Notes: generated by a model from the letters alone, not told the origin. A DNA stretch of 8,174 bases from Boseongicola sp. (GCA_013042895.1 JABDPD010000104.1:1-8174); one strand, 5' to 3'; positions 1 to 6,506 are shown, counted from the stretch's first letter. A program made the numbers and translations.

Positions 1-1
1 C

Positions 2-946
2 TATATTGTTATGGCCCTCGCAGGAGCCTTTTGGGTTCTGCTCGTCGGACGCATGGTCGGCGGCGTCGCCGCTGCAACTCAGTCTACGGCAGCCGCCTTC
101 ATGGCCGATATCTCAAAACCCGAAGAAAAGGCCGCGCGTTTCGGCTTGATCGGGGCCGCCTTCGGCATGGGCTTTGTCTTCGGCCCGCTTCTAGGCGGAC
201 TCCTCGCCGAATTCGGCACGCGCGCTCCCTTTTACGCAGCTGCTGCACTTGCCGCTACGAACCTCATCTTCGGCTATTTTGTCATGCCTGAAACACTGAA
301 ACTCGAAAACCGCCGCCCTCTGACCGTCGATCGAGCCAATCCGCTTGGCGCATTCAAAAACGTCTCGGCCACGCCAAAGCTGCGCCGCCTCCTCTGGTTA
401 TTTTTCCTCTATCAAGTCGCCTTCATGGTCTATCCGGCCGTCTGGGCCTTCTTCACCGAAGAGCGCTTTGGCTGGACACCTCGCATGATCGGCCTTTCGC
501 TCGGTGCATTCGGTATCGCCATGGCCCTTGTCCAGGGCGGTCTCATCCGCCTTATCCTCAAATGGTTCGGCGACCGCGGCACGATCATCTACGGCCTCGT
601 TTTCAACTTCTTCGCTTTTCTCGTCCTCGCCTTCGTTGAAAGCGGCACTTTCGCTATCCTCTTCATCCCACTCACAGCGCTTGGCGCGGTAGTTACACCC
701 GCCGTTCAGGGCCTCATGTCGCGCGCCACCAACGACAATAGTCAGGGCGAGCTTCAAGGCGTGCTGTCTTCCACAGCAGCGCTCGCAACGATCATGTCGC
801 CGCTGATCATGACCCAAATCTTCGCCGCCTTCGCCCGAGACGACGCCGCCTTTTACTTGCCTGGCGCGCCCTTCCTTGTCTCGATGAGCCTTATGATCGT
901 CTGCGCGATCGTATTTCTAGCGCCCGGCCGTCCACAAACCGTTTAA
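2..946 (+). CDS. TetA-like MFS drug/H+ antiporter, 5'-truncated by window edge
   Basis: An integral inner-membrane efflux transporter of the major facilitator superfamily, closest in pattern to the TCR/TetA drug:H+ antiporters. The reading frame is open from base 2, and the first ATG at 11 falls inside what aligns with TM3 of TetA. The real start therefore lies upstream, with roughly 80 residues missing, including the loop 2-3 motif A. About 314 residues are visible. They carry the antiporter motif C (FGPLLGG, about residues 60-66 of the visible part), preceded by GRMVGGVAAAT and an ADI loop as in TetA. A polar central loop near the PETL motif follows, then a C-terminal half with WAFFTEERFGW, LSLGAFGI and a GELQG motif, all matching TetA positions. 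The protein ends AIVFLAPGRPQTV. Family membership is seen in the sequence. Tetracycline as substrate is not supported, since many chromosomal members have unknown substrates. Confidence 0.85.
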   Translation, partial: YIVMALAGAFWVLLVGRMVGGVAAATQSTAAAFMADISKPEEKAARFGLIGAAFGMGFVFGPLLGGLLAEFGTRAPFYAAAALAATNLIFGYFVMPETLKLENRRPLTVDRANPLGAFKNVSATPKLRRLLWLFFLYQVAFMVYPAVWAFFTEERFGWTPRMIGLSLGAFGIAMALVQGGLIRLILKWFGDRGTIIYGLVFNFFAFLVLAFVESGTFAILFIPLTALGAVVTPAVQGLMSRATNDNSQGELQGVLSSTAALATIMSPLIMTQIFAAFARDDAAFYLPGAPFLVSMSLMIVCAIVFLAPGRPQTV

Positions 947-988
947 GAGACGAGGAATTGCCTGTTTCACACCATTCAAAGTCGGTTT

Positions 989-1016
989 TTGACTGGACCA
1001 CTAGTCGCGCCACACT
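989..1016 (+). promoter_or_regulatory. possible promoter of the alcohol dehydrogenase gene with an overlapping operator-like inverted repeat
   Basis: TTGACT at 989-994 is a good -35 element. A weak -10 candidate, CACACT at 1011-1016, follows after 16 bases. The segment 991-1006 (GACTGGACCACTAGTC) begins and ends with inverted GACT/AGTC arms and contains the palindrome ACTAGT, so a dimeric repressor could bind across the spacer. The TGGACCA core recalls operators of FadR-subfamily GntR regulators, but this is pattern resemblance only. The -10 matches just three of six consensus bases. Confidence 0.3.
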
Positions 1017-1046
1017 CACGATGCAAAAAAACCGAAAGCCCGACCC

Positions 1047-2126
1047 ATGAGTGAAATCCGCGCTGCCGTCTGCCACACCTTTGGCGACCCCCTCTCTATC
1101 GAGACCGTCCACCTCGCGGCCCCCACCGGGCGCAGCGTTGAGGTCACACTTGAATCCTGTGCGATATGCCACTCCGACATCACCTACATCGACGGCCACT
1201 GGGGCGGAGTCCTCCCCGCAATCTACGGTCACGAGGCAGCCGGAAAAATCTCCGCCCTTGGAGCGGACGCCACTGGCCACCAAGTTGGCGACCGCGTTAT
1301 CGTCACGCTGATCCGCTCCTGCGGCACCTGTCCGACCTGCAGCGCCGGAAAACCAGTGATCTGCGAACGCCCTTCGGGGCCCGCGCCACTTACGCTTCCC
1401 GACGGCACACCCGTTCAGCAATCCATGTATTCCGGAGCCTTCGCCGAGAAGGTAGTCGTCGACCAAAGCCAGATTGCACCCATCCCCGACGCCATCGCTT
1501 CGGATGTTGCCTCGCTTCTGTCCTGCGGTGTGATCACCGGCGTTGGCGCGGTTGTAAACACCGCCAATCTTCAAGCTGGCGAAGACGTCCTGGTCATCGG
1601 CGCAGGCGGCGTCGGCCTCAACGCCATCCAGGGCGCCGCCATCGCTGGTGCGCGCCGCATCGTTGCGGTGGATCTCTCCCCGGAAAAGCTCGCAGACGCC
1701 AAATCCTTTGGTGCCACCGACGGCATCCTCGCCTCTGATCCCGCCCCATGGGACCGCCTCCGCGAGATCACCGGCCGTGGCGCAGATGCCGTCTTCGTCA
1801 GCGTCGGCGTGCCAGCGGTTTACACCGACGCTCCGAACTACCTCGCACCGGGCGGCCGCCTTGTGATGGTCGGCATGCCGCCAACAGGTGCAACTTCAAC
1901 CTATGAGCCCGGCGACTTCGCCTCCGCCTGTCAATCCATGGTCGGCTCCAAAATGGGCAACACGGTTCTGGCGCGTGACATCCCATGGCTCGCCGACCTC
2001 TACCTTCAGGGCCGCCTCAAACTTGATGAGCTGATCTCTGGCCGCTGGTCCCTTGACCAGATCAACGAAGCCATCGCCGATACCAAATCCGGCACTGCCC
2101 GGCGCAATGTGATCATTTTCGACTGA
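1047..2126 (+). CDS. zinc-dependent medium-chain alcohol dehydrogenase
   Basis: A cytoplasmic NAD(P)-dependent oxidoreductase of the zinc-containing medium-chain dehydrogenase/reductase superfamily, 359 residues, full length for the family. Catalytic zinc ligands are visible as C41 in CHSD, H62-E63 in GHE, and C160 in SLLSCGV. The structural zinc lobe is intact, with C92, C95, C98 and C106 in a CxxCxxCx7C pattern. The Rossmann fold begins at GAGGVG (185-190), and the acidic D209 at the end of beta-2 (AVDL) suggests NAD rather than NADP. The layout resembles the class III/long-chain branch, although the loop after the structural zinc site is shorter than in true formaldehyde dehydrogenases. 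The ATG at 1047 gives the usual N-terminus, but its ribosome binding site is weak (GAAAG at about 1033). The substrate cannot be deduced. It lies 100 bases after the efflux gene and may have its own promoter. Confidence 0.93.
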   Translation: MSEIRAAVCHTFGDPLSIETVHLAAPTGRSVEVTLESCAICHSDITYIDGHWGGVLPAIYGHEAAGKISALGADATGHQVGDRVIVTLIRSCGTCPTCSAGKPVICERPSGPAPLTLPDGTPVQQSMYSGAFAEKVVVDQSQIAPIPDAIASDVASLLSCGVITGVGAVVNTANLQAGEDVLVIGAGGVGLNAIQGAAIAGARRIVAVDLSPEKLADAKSFGATDGILASDPAPWDRLREITGRGADAVFVSVGVPAVYTDAPNYLAPGGRLVMVGMPPTGATSTYEPGDFASACQSMVGSKMGNTVLARDIPWLADLYLQGRLKLDELISGRWSLDQINEAIADTKSGTARRNVIIFD

Positions 2127-2197
2127 GTCAAAAAAGACATGTGATAACAAAGTACTCCGTCACGTTCTTCACCCGTTTTCAAAAAACCAACACAAAG

Positions 2198-2219
2198 ACG
2201 CGCGCCAAGCAGCGCGCGT
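2198..2219. repeat. GC-rich perfect inverted repeat (hairpin) downstream of the alcohol dehydrogenase
   Basis: Arms ACGCGCGC (2198-2205) and GCGCGCGT (2212-2219) form a perfect 8-bp stem around the six-base loop CAAGCA. No T-run follows directly on the plus strand. On the minus strand a T-rich stretch begins about ten bases beyond the stem. The hairpin lies between two convergent genes and may stabilise or help end transcripts, but it is not a textbook terminator. Confidence 0.45.
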
Positions 2220-2251
2220 TGCGTTAACCAGAGCTGCCTCCGCGAGGTCGC

Positions 2252-2295
2252 ACCGACGTAATACCGACGTCATACCGACGCATTACCGACATGCC
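2252..2295. repeat. four tandem 11-bp ACCGAC repeats
   Basis: ACCGAC occurs at 2252, 2263, 2274 and 2285, exactly 11 bases apart each time. The units read ACCGACGTAAT, ACCGACGTCAT, ACCGACGCATT and ACCGACATGCC, degrading from left to right. The block sits in the 257-base gap between the 3' ends of two convergent genes, so it is not an obvious promoter. The period is close to one helical turn, which would place the sites on one face of the DNA. The function is unknown. It could be a phased protein-binding array or simply a slippage-generated microrepeat. Confidence 0.7.
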
Positions 2296-2332
2296 CAAAT
2301 CGCACTAGTTGCCAATAAATTAACGACGAATC

Positions 2333-2356
2333 ACAAAACGGCGCTGGGACAGCACC
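2333..2356 (-). terminator. probable intrinsic terminator of the GNAT gene
   Basis: Read on the minus strand, GGTGCTG (2356-2350) pairs with CAGCGCC (2346-2340) around a three-base loop, with one G-T wobble. It is followed by GTTTTGTG. It begins 28 bases past the stop codon of the acetyltransferase gene. The stem is compact and the T-run is only four bases, so efficiency may be modest. Confidence 0.45.
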
Positions 2357-2383
2357 CTTACCGCGCGCACACCTCATAATGTG

Positions 2384-2818
2384 TCAAAGATCCGGGTGAT
2401 CCCAATCGTAGACAACAACCCCTGAGGTCTCCCGGGCATCAAGGCTCCGATACAGCCCCCGCGCGCCCTCATTGTCGTTCTCAGTCGCCAGCCAGATGCC
2501 CTCGCACCCCCGGTCCCGTGCCAGATCACACAAGCGCCGCATAAGCCGCGTCCCAATCCCGGCCCGTCGATACGCCTCATGCACCCCCACCTCGTTCACG
2601 AAAAACGAAAACGGCTTGTCGGGATGCATCAAAACAGTTCCGCTCGCAAAACCAATGACCTCGCCTTGATCGAGCGCCACCACAATCTCGTTCACGCGCG
2701 TCGCCAGAAAGCCATAAGCCCATGACGGATCGACAGGATTGTCAAAAACACCATCCCGAACACGCTCAAGAATGTGCGCGTCCTCTGGACCAAGATTGCG
2801 AATGGTGATTGGGTTCAT
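2384..2818 (-). CDS. GNAT-family N-acetyltransferase, resembling the AAC(3)-I branch
   Basis: A small cytoplasmic acetyl-CoA-dependent N-acetyltransferase of 144 residues. The GNAT core is clear. Strand beta-4 is NEVGVHEAYR (75-84), followed by the acetyl-CoA pyrophosphate loop RRAGIG (84-89) and the helix TRLMRRLCDLARDRG. The beta-5 region is GIWLATENDN (107-116), and GARGLYRSL (118-126) holds the conserved tyrosine. The opening LGPEDA and the closing VVVYDWD pattern recall the AAC(3)-I aminoglycoside acetyltransferases and their many chromosomal relatives, but the acceptor substrate cannot be read from sequence. The gene is divergent from the enolase-superfamily gene, with only 39 bases between start codons if that gene starts at 2858. 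No strong ribosome binding site is visible. A probable terminator follows at 2356-2333. Confidence 0.88.
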   Translation of the reverse strand: MNPITIRNLGPEDAHILERVRDGVFDNPVDPSWAYGFLATRVNEIVVALDQGEVIGFASGTVLMHPDKPFSFFVNEVGVHEAYRRAGIGTRLMRRLCDLARDRGCEGIWLATENDNEGARGLYRSLDARETSGVVVYDWDHPDL

Positions 2819-2843
2819 TTGAAAAACTCACGCGAAAAGCGAC

Positions 2844-2860
2844 AAAGGGCCAAGCCATTG
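2844..2860 (+). promoter_or_regulatory. ribosome binding site and TTG start of the enolase-superfamily gene
   Basis: AAAGGG at 2844-2849 lies eight bases before TTG at 2858-2860. Translation from there gives MKLRDLDIIVTAPP, the typical beginning of this enzyme family. The frame is open further upstream to a GTG at 2774, but that extension is highly basic, overlaps the start of the divergent acetyltransferase gene, and lacks a comparable binding site. No in-frame ATG is available near the family N-terminus. Confidence 0.75.
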
Positions 2861-4093
2861 AAACTCCGCGATCTTGACATCATCGTCACCGCTCCGCCAG
2901 CCCCCGGATGGGGTGGGCGTTATTGGATTTTGGTCAAAGTCACCACGGACACCGGCGTTACCGGTTGGGGCGAATGCTATGCGTCCGCCATCGGCCCCGA
3001 TGCAATGAAGGCTGTAATCACCGACGTTTTCAGCCGCCATATGGAAGGCGAAAATCCTGAAAACATTGAACTAATGTTCCGCCGCGCATACTCGTCGGGC
3101 TTCACTCAGCGCCCAGATCCAGGCGTGATTGGCGCCTTTTCCGGACTGGAAATCGCTTGCTGGGACATCCTTGGCAAGGACCGCGACTGCCCTGTTTACG
3201 CCCTTTTGGGGGGGCGCATGACTGACCGGGTGCGCGCCTACACCTATCTCTATCCGATGGCGCACCACAGCCTCCCCGATTTCTGGATCGACCCTGACAT
3301 GGCAGCCGAAAGTGCGCTGGCCCTGGTCGAACAGGGCTACACCGCCGTTAAATTCGACCCCGCGGGCCCCTATACTGCCCGCGGAGGCCATCAACCGTCG
3401 CTCCATGATGTCGACACATCCGTCGCCTTCTGCGCCGCCATACGCGGCGCCGTGGGCCCCCGTGCCGACCTTCTCTTCGGTACCCACGGCCAATTCTCCA
3501 CTGGTGGCGCAATCCGTCTCGCCAAAGCAATCGAGCCCTACAATCCGCTCTGGTTCGAAGAGCCCGTGCCCCCAGACAACATCGCCTCCATGGCTGAGGT
3601 TGCCCGCGCGACGTCTATTACGGTCTCCACCGGCGAACGACTTACTACCAAAGCAGAATTCGCCGCCGTTCTTGCCGCAGGTGCCGCCAATATCCTACAG
3701 CCCGCGCTTGGGCGTTCAGGCGGTCTCTGGGAGACCAAAAAAATTGCCGCTCTCGCCGAAGCCCACAACGCCCAAATGGCTCCTCATCTCTATGCCGGGC
3801 CCGTTGAGTGGGCCGCAAACGTGCACTTCGCGACATCCATTCCTAATATCCTGATGGCCGAAACTATCGAAACAACCTTCCACAAAGCTCTGATAAGCAA
3901 TGCTATTACTGTGGAGGACGGCTATATCAGCGCGCCCTCGACCCCCGGCCTCGGCATCGATGTCGACGAGGCACTGGCGCGCGCGCACCCCTACAAAGGC
4001 ACTGGGCTGCATTTGGAGATGCAAGAAGAGCCGATCAGCTACAACGCTCCGAACGCATTCGAGGGCGGCGCACCTGTTCAAAATGCCGACTAG
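2858..4093 (+). CDS. mandelate racemase/muconate lactonizing enzyme family protein (galactonate dehydratase-like)
   Basis: A cytoplasmic enolase-superfamily enzyme, 411 residues from the TTG start, probably a sugar-acid dehydratase or cycloisomerase. The N-terminal capping domain runs to about residue 125 and contains GWGE and CWDILGKD. The TIM-barrel domain follows. KFD (165-167) sits at the second-strand catalytic position. FEEP (E234) and TGER (E260) supply two metal ligands. H310 in APHLYAGPVE matches the general-acid/base histidine of D-galactonate dehydratase. Aligning by spacing to that enzyme's DFH metal motif gives GTH (208-210) inside GTHGQ, so the histidine is kept but the first ligand Asp appears to be Gly. 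This marks a divergent subgroup, and the substrate is not assigned. The stop codon overlaps the stop of the convergent capsule-ATPase remnant by two bases. Confidence 0.9.
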   Translation: MKLRDLDIIVTAPPAPGWGGRYWILVKVTTDTGVTGWGECYASAIGPDAMKAVITDVFSRHMEGENPENIELMFRRAYSSGFTQRPDPGVIGAFSGLEIACWDILGKDRDCPVYALLGGRMTDRVRAYTYLYPMAHHSLPDFWIDPDMAAESALALVEQGYTAVKFDPAGPYTARGGHQPSLHDVDTSVAFCAAIRGAVGPRADLLFGTHGQFSTGGAIRLAKAIEPYNPLWFEEPVPPDNIASMAEVARATSITVSTGERLTTKAEFAAVLAAGAANILQPALGRSGGLWETKKIAALAEAHNAQMAPHLYAGPVEWAANVHFATSIPNILMAETIETTFHKALISNAITVEDGYISAPSTPGLGIDVDEALARAHPYKGTGLHLEMQEEPISYNAPNAFEGGAPVQNAD

Positions 4094-4452
4094 CCCGGCA
4101 CCAACGCGTCCTTATGGAGTGTAATCGCCGCCTCCACGTCGTCAAACCAGACCGCTCGACCCTGCTCCAGCACAACCGCAGCCGAGCACATGCGCGCCAA
4201 CAATGGCAGGTTGTGCGAAACCACAATCGCCGCCCGATCCTGAATGCGGTCGGCCAAAACGCCTTCAGATCTCGCCCGAAACGCTGCGTCCCCGACGCTT
4301 GTCACCTCGTCAATAAGGTAGGTATCAAAGTCGATCCCCATCGACACCGCAAACGCCAATCGCGCCTTCCTTCCGGCCGAATAAGTGCGAAACGGCAGGT
4401 AATAATGGCTCCCAAGTTCGGCCAAGTCCCGCACAAACGCTTCAAGCCGATC
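4090..4452 (-). pseudogene. 3' fragment of a KpsT-like capsular polysaccharide export ATPase
   Basis: About 120 codons remain from a gene normally near 215-220 codons. They encode the C-terminal part of an ABC ATPase of the polysaccharide-export (KpsT/CtrD/Wzt-like) type. Reading from about 4452 on the minus strand gives DRLEAFVRDLAELG. The degenerate ABC signature typical of this branch follows (YSAGRKAR, fragment residues 24-31), then Walker B with YLIDE (D48, E49), the SVGD D-loop and the switch histidine in VVSHN (H80). The Walker A and Q-loop part is absent. Upstream of about 4452 the frame no longer resembles KpsT, and the DNA continues as a glycosyltransferase start in a different frame. 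In the intact system this ATPase would power KpsM-mediated capsule export across the inner membrane. Without Walker A it cannot work as an ATPase. The 3' end is undamaged. Confidence 0.82.
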
Positions 4453-4679
4453 CGGGCCACCGCCTGACCATTCAAAACCGCCGCCTCGCTCCCCACGAGA
4501 TAAGGGTGGATTTTTGGTGTTACCTCGCGGTGCGGCGCATATTCGATCTTGCGGACGCCTTGAACCACTGGCTTGCCCTTTTGGGTGATGAAGACAACCT
4601 CATCACCCAGCGTTGCCAAAACCGGAGCGAGATGCTTGAACTGCCCTGGACAGTTCTGATGCTCAAAGAGAACCTTCAA
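4452..4679 (-). pseudogene. 5' fragment of a GT4-type glycosyltransferase
   Basis: The first 76 codons of a glycosyltransferase that is normally around 400 residues. Starting from TTG at 4679, behind the purine-rich GGAAAGGA (4691-4684), it reads MKVLFEHQNCPGQF, then HLAPVLATLGDEVVFIT and a later IHPYLVGSEAAVLNGQAVAR. This matches the characteristic N-terminal Rossmann half of group-1 glycosyltransferases in polysaccharide clusters. After R76 (about 4452) the frame enters the KpsT remnant out of frame and runs as a meaningless tail to a stop at 4302. The donor-sugar domain is missing, so no activity is expected. The ribosome binding site and start look intact, so the chimeric reading frame could still be translated. 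Confidence 0.75.
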
Positions 4680-4726
4680 TACGTCCTTTCCAAAGTCGCT
4701 CGTCTCGTTTTCATACACTAATGATT

Positions 4727-4769
4727 AATGTTGGATTACTTTGGAAAAACAAAACGAGCTGCCAACATT
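4727..4769. repeat. 8-bp inverted repeat between the glycosyltransferase remnant and allE
   Basis: AATGTTGG (4727-4734) and CCAACATT (4762-4769) are perfect inverted copies separated by 27 bases of A-rich DNA. They lie in the 192-base divergent gap (4680-4871), which holds no credible gene. This could be a regulator site for the ureide gene or chance. No convincing promoter boxes were found in the gap. Confidence 0.3.
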
Positions 4770-4871
4770 TTCAAAACATCCCGAAAGGTGTCGTCGGACT
4801 TGCACGGCTGGCCCCACGGCTTTCGACAACACATACTGAGTTCAAATTAGGGACGTTTGGAAAGCAAGCAT

Positions 4872-5696
4872 ATGTCGCAAAAGTATTTTTCCCCAACCGG
4901 CGGTCATCCTGGCCAAGACCAGCTACTTACAGATCGCGCCGTTTTCACCGACGCCTATGCGGTGATCCCAAAAGGCACGATGCGTGATATCGTGACCAGC
5001 TTCTTGCCGTTTTGGAGCGAAACACGACTTTGGGTTCTTTCGCGCCCTCTCTCAGGTTTCGCTGAGACCTTCTCTCAATACATCATGGAAGTCTCACCGG
5101 GTGGTGGCTCAGATCGCCCCGAAACGCAAAAGGGCGTCGAAAGCGTGCTTTTCGTGGTTGAAGGCGAGATCGAACTTACAATCGACCGCACCACCCACAC
5201 GTTGACGCCCGGTGGATACGCGTTCCTCCCGCCGAGTGCAGACTGGAAGCTGCACAACCTTTCCCAATCGGTGAGCCGCTTTCATTGGATCCGAAAGGCT
5301 TACGATGCCGTCGACGGCCTTGACGAGCCGGACGCGTTTGTCACCCGCGATCAGGACATCGCCCCGACTGTCATGCCGGGGACTGAAGGAAAATGGGCAA
5401 CGACACGCTTTGTCGACCCAACCGACTTGCGCCACGATATGCACGTCACAATCGTCACCTTCGAACCCGGAGCCGTAATTCCTTTCCTAGAAACCCATGT
5501 CATGGAACACGGGCTCTACGTATTGGAAGGCAAGGCCGCCTATCGCCTCAATCAGGACTGGGTCGAGGTCGAAGCGGGCGACTACATGTGGCTCCGCGCA
5601 TTCTGCCCGCAGGCTTGCTACGCAGGTGGTCCGGGCAAATTCCGCTATCTGCTCTACAAAGATGTCAACCGGCATATGAAGCTCGGGCAAATTTGA
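4872..5696 (+). CDS. allE: (S)-ureidoglycine aminohydrolase (bicupin)
   Basis: Catalyses hydrolysis of (S)-ureidoglycine to (S)-ureidoglycolate and ammonia in the allantoin branch of purine degradation. The product is a 274-residue bicupin of normal length for the YlbA/UGHY family. The first cupin spans roughly residues 68-140, with LFVVEGEIELTI and PGGYAFLPP. The second spans roughly 192-265 and carries the Mn-binding set E207, H209, H213 (ExHxxxH in LETHVMEHG) and Q247 (CPQAC), matching the plant enzyme's E/H/H/Q site. ATG 4872 is chosen because GGAAAG (4859-4864) lies seven bases before it. A TTG at 4857 is in frame but would overlap that site. It converges on the TSUP gene with only 13 bases between stops. 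The nearby purine permease and the ureidoglycolate lyase tail support the role. Confidence 0.92.
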   Translation: MSQKYFSPTGGHPGQDQLLTDRAVFTDAYAVIPKGTMRDIVTSFLPFWSETRLWVLSRPLSGFAETFSQYIMEVSPGGGSDRPETQKGVESVLFVVEGEIELTIDRTTHTLTPGGYAFLPPSADWKLHNLSQSVSRFHWIRKAYDAVDGLDEPDAFVTRDQDIAPTVMPGTEGKWATTRFVDPTDLRHDMHVTIVTFEPGAVIPFLETHVMEHGLYVLEGKAAYRLNQDWVEVEAGDYMWLRAFCPQACYAGGPGKFRYLLYKDVNRHMKLGQI

Positions 5697-5709
5697 GGAT
5701 TAAACTGCG

Positions 5710-6456
5710 CTAAACCAAGCCAGCAAAAAACACCGCGCTCATCCCAAATCCCACGGCTGCAACGATCATGCGCAACACCCGCGCCGGGATTGCCCGCGCC
5801 AATGGTGCGCCGAGATACCCACCAAGCACGGCAAAAACCATCATGACCGCCGCCTTCGGCCAGACCACCAACCCGGCAACGGCGAATGTCGCGACCGAGA
5901 TCGCCGAAAGCGCGAAGGACAGCCAGTTCTTCAAGCCGTTCATCTTGTTCAGATCGCCCCATCCCCAAAGGGCAAAAAGTGCCAACAGGACGATCCCTAA
6001 ACCGCCGTTGAAATAGCCGCCGTAAACAGCCACGAGAAACAATCCCAACGCCCCTTCATTGGCCTCAGACCGAGACCGCGCCGCGGCAAATGCTCGGACC
6101 TTCGGGCCAAACAGAAAAACAAAAGTCGCAAACAGCAGCAAGAAAGGCACAATCGTCGAGAATGCATCGTCCGTTGTCACCAAGAGCAAAAGAGCCCCCG
6201 TTAATCCGCCCAGAAGCGTGATCAACGTCAAGCGGATCAGACTGGAACGCTCCAGCGTCCCCAACTCTTTGCGAAACCCAACTGCACCAGCCAGATACCC
6301 TGGGAACACCGCGACGGCACTAGTCGCGTTCGCCAGAATGGGCGGCACCCCGACATAAACCAACGCCGGAAACGTCAGGAACGTGCCGCCGCCTGCGAGA
6401 GTATTCAAAACCCCCGCCCCGAAGGCAGCGATAGCAATTAAGAACAAGTCAGCCAT
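5710..6456 (-). CDS. TauE/SafE (TSUP) family membrane transporter
   Basis: A 248-residue, strongly hydrophobic inner-membrane protein with about seven to eight predicted helices, typical in length for the TSUP family, whose known members move organosulfur compounds, sulfite or small organic acids. The two internal repeat motifs are recognisable: GVLNTLAGGGTFLTFPAL (15-32) with NATS (43-46) in the first half, and YGGYFNGGLGI (145-155) followed by KNWLS (176-180) in the second. The gene lies behind the purine permease in the same direction but is separated by a strong intrinsic terminator, so it may depend on readthrough or on its own promoter in the 50 bases left. The binding site before the ATG is weak (AAGAG). 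Context suggests a ureide-pathway metabolite or by-product as substrate, but this is inference. Confidence 0.88.
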   Translation of the reverse strand: MADLFLIAIAAFGAGVLNTLAGGGTFLTFPALVYVGVPPILANATSAVAVFPGYLAGAVGFRKELGTLERSSLIRLTLITLLGGLTGALLLLVTTDDAFSTIVPFLLLFATFVFLFGPKVRAFAAARSRSEANEGALGLFLVAVYGGYFNGGLGIVLLALFALWGWGDLNKMNGLKNWLSFALSAISVATFAVAGLVVWPKAAVMMVFAVLGGYLGAPLARAIPARVLRMIVAAVGFGMSAVFFAGLV

Positions 6457-6506
6457 GTATTGGTCTCTTGCGAAGTCATGCTCCGCCTACAGGGTCCGCG
6501 TGATAC

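Noticed and set aside
934..990. AAACCG/CGGTTT pairing followed by T residues as a terminator for the efflux gene
   Set aside because: The arms are only six bases and are separated by a loop of about 40 bases, so a stable terminator hairpin is unlikely.
891..1574. Long open frame on the minus strand opposite the alcohol dehydrogenase
   Set aside because: It is the antisense shadow of a well-supported zinc dehydrogenase, with low-complexity Gly/Asp-rich composition and no recognisable domain.
2252..2295. ACCGAC repeats as a CRISPR array or replication origin
   Set aside because: The 11-bp units are contiguous with no spacers, there are no cas or replication genes nearby, and no AT-rich melting region is adjacent.
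4114..4467. Open frame on the plus strand across the KpsT remnant
   Set aside because: The minus strand carries clear ABC-ATPase motifs in this interval, while the plus-strand translation has no recognisable features.
4302..4679. A functional chimeric protein made from the glycosyltransferase start and the following tail
   Set aside because: The tail after about 4452 is the KpsT gene read out of frame, and no glycosyltransferase donor domain is present, so it is treated as a remnant.
4721..4987. Short open frame ahead of and overlapping allE
   Set aside because: It overlaps the well-supported start of allE in another frame, has no convincing ribosome binding site and shows no family resemblance.
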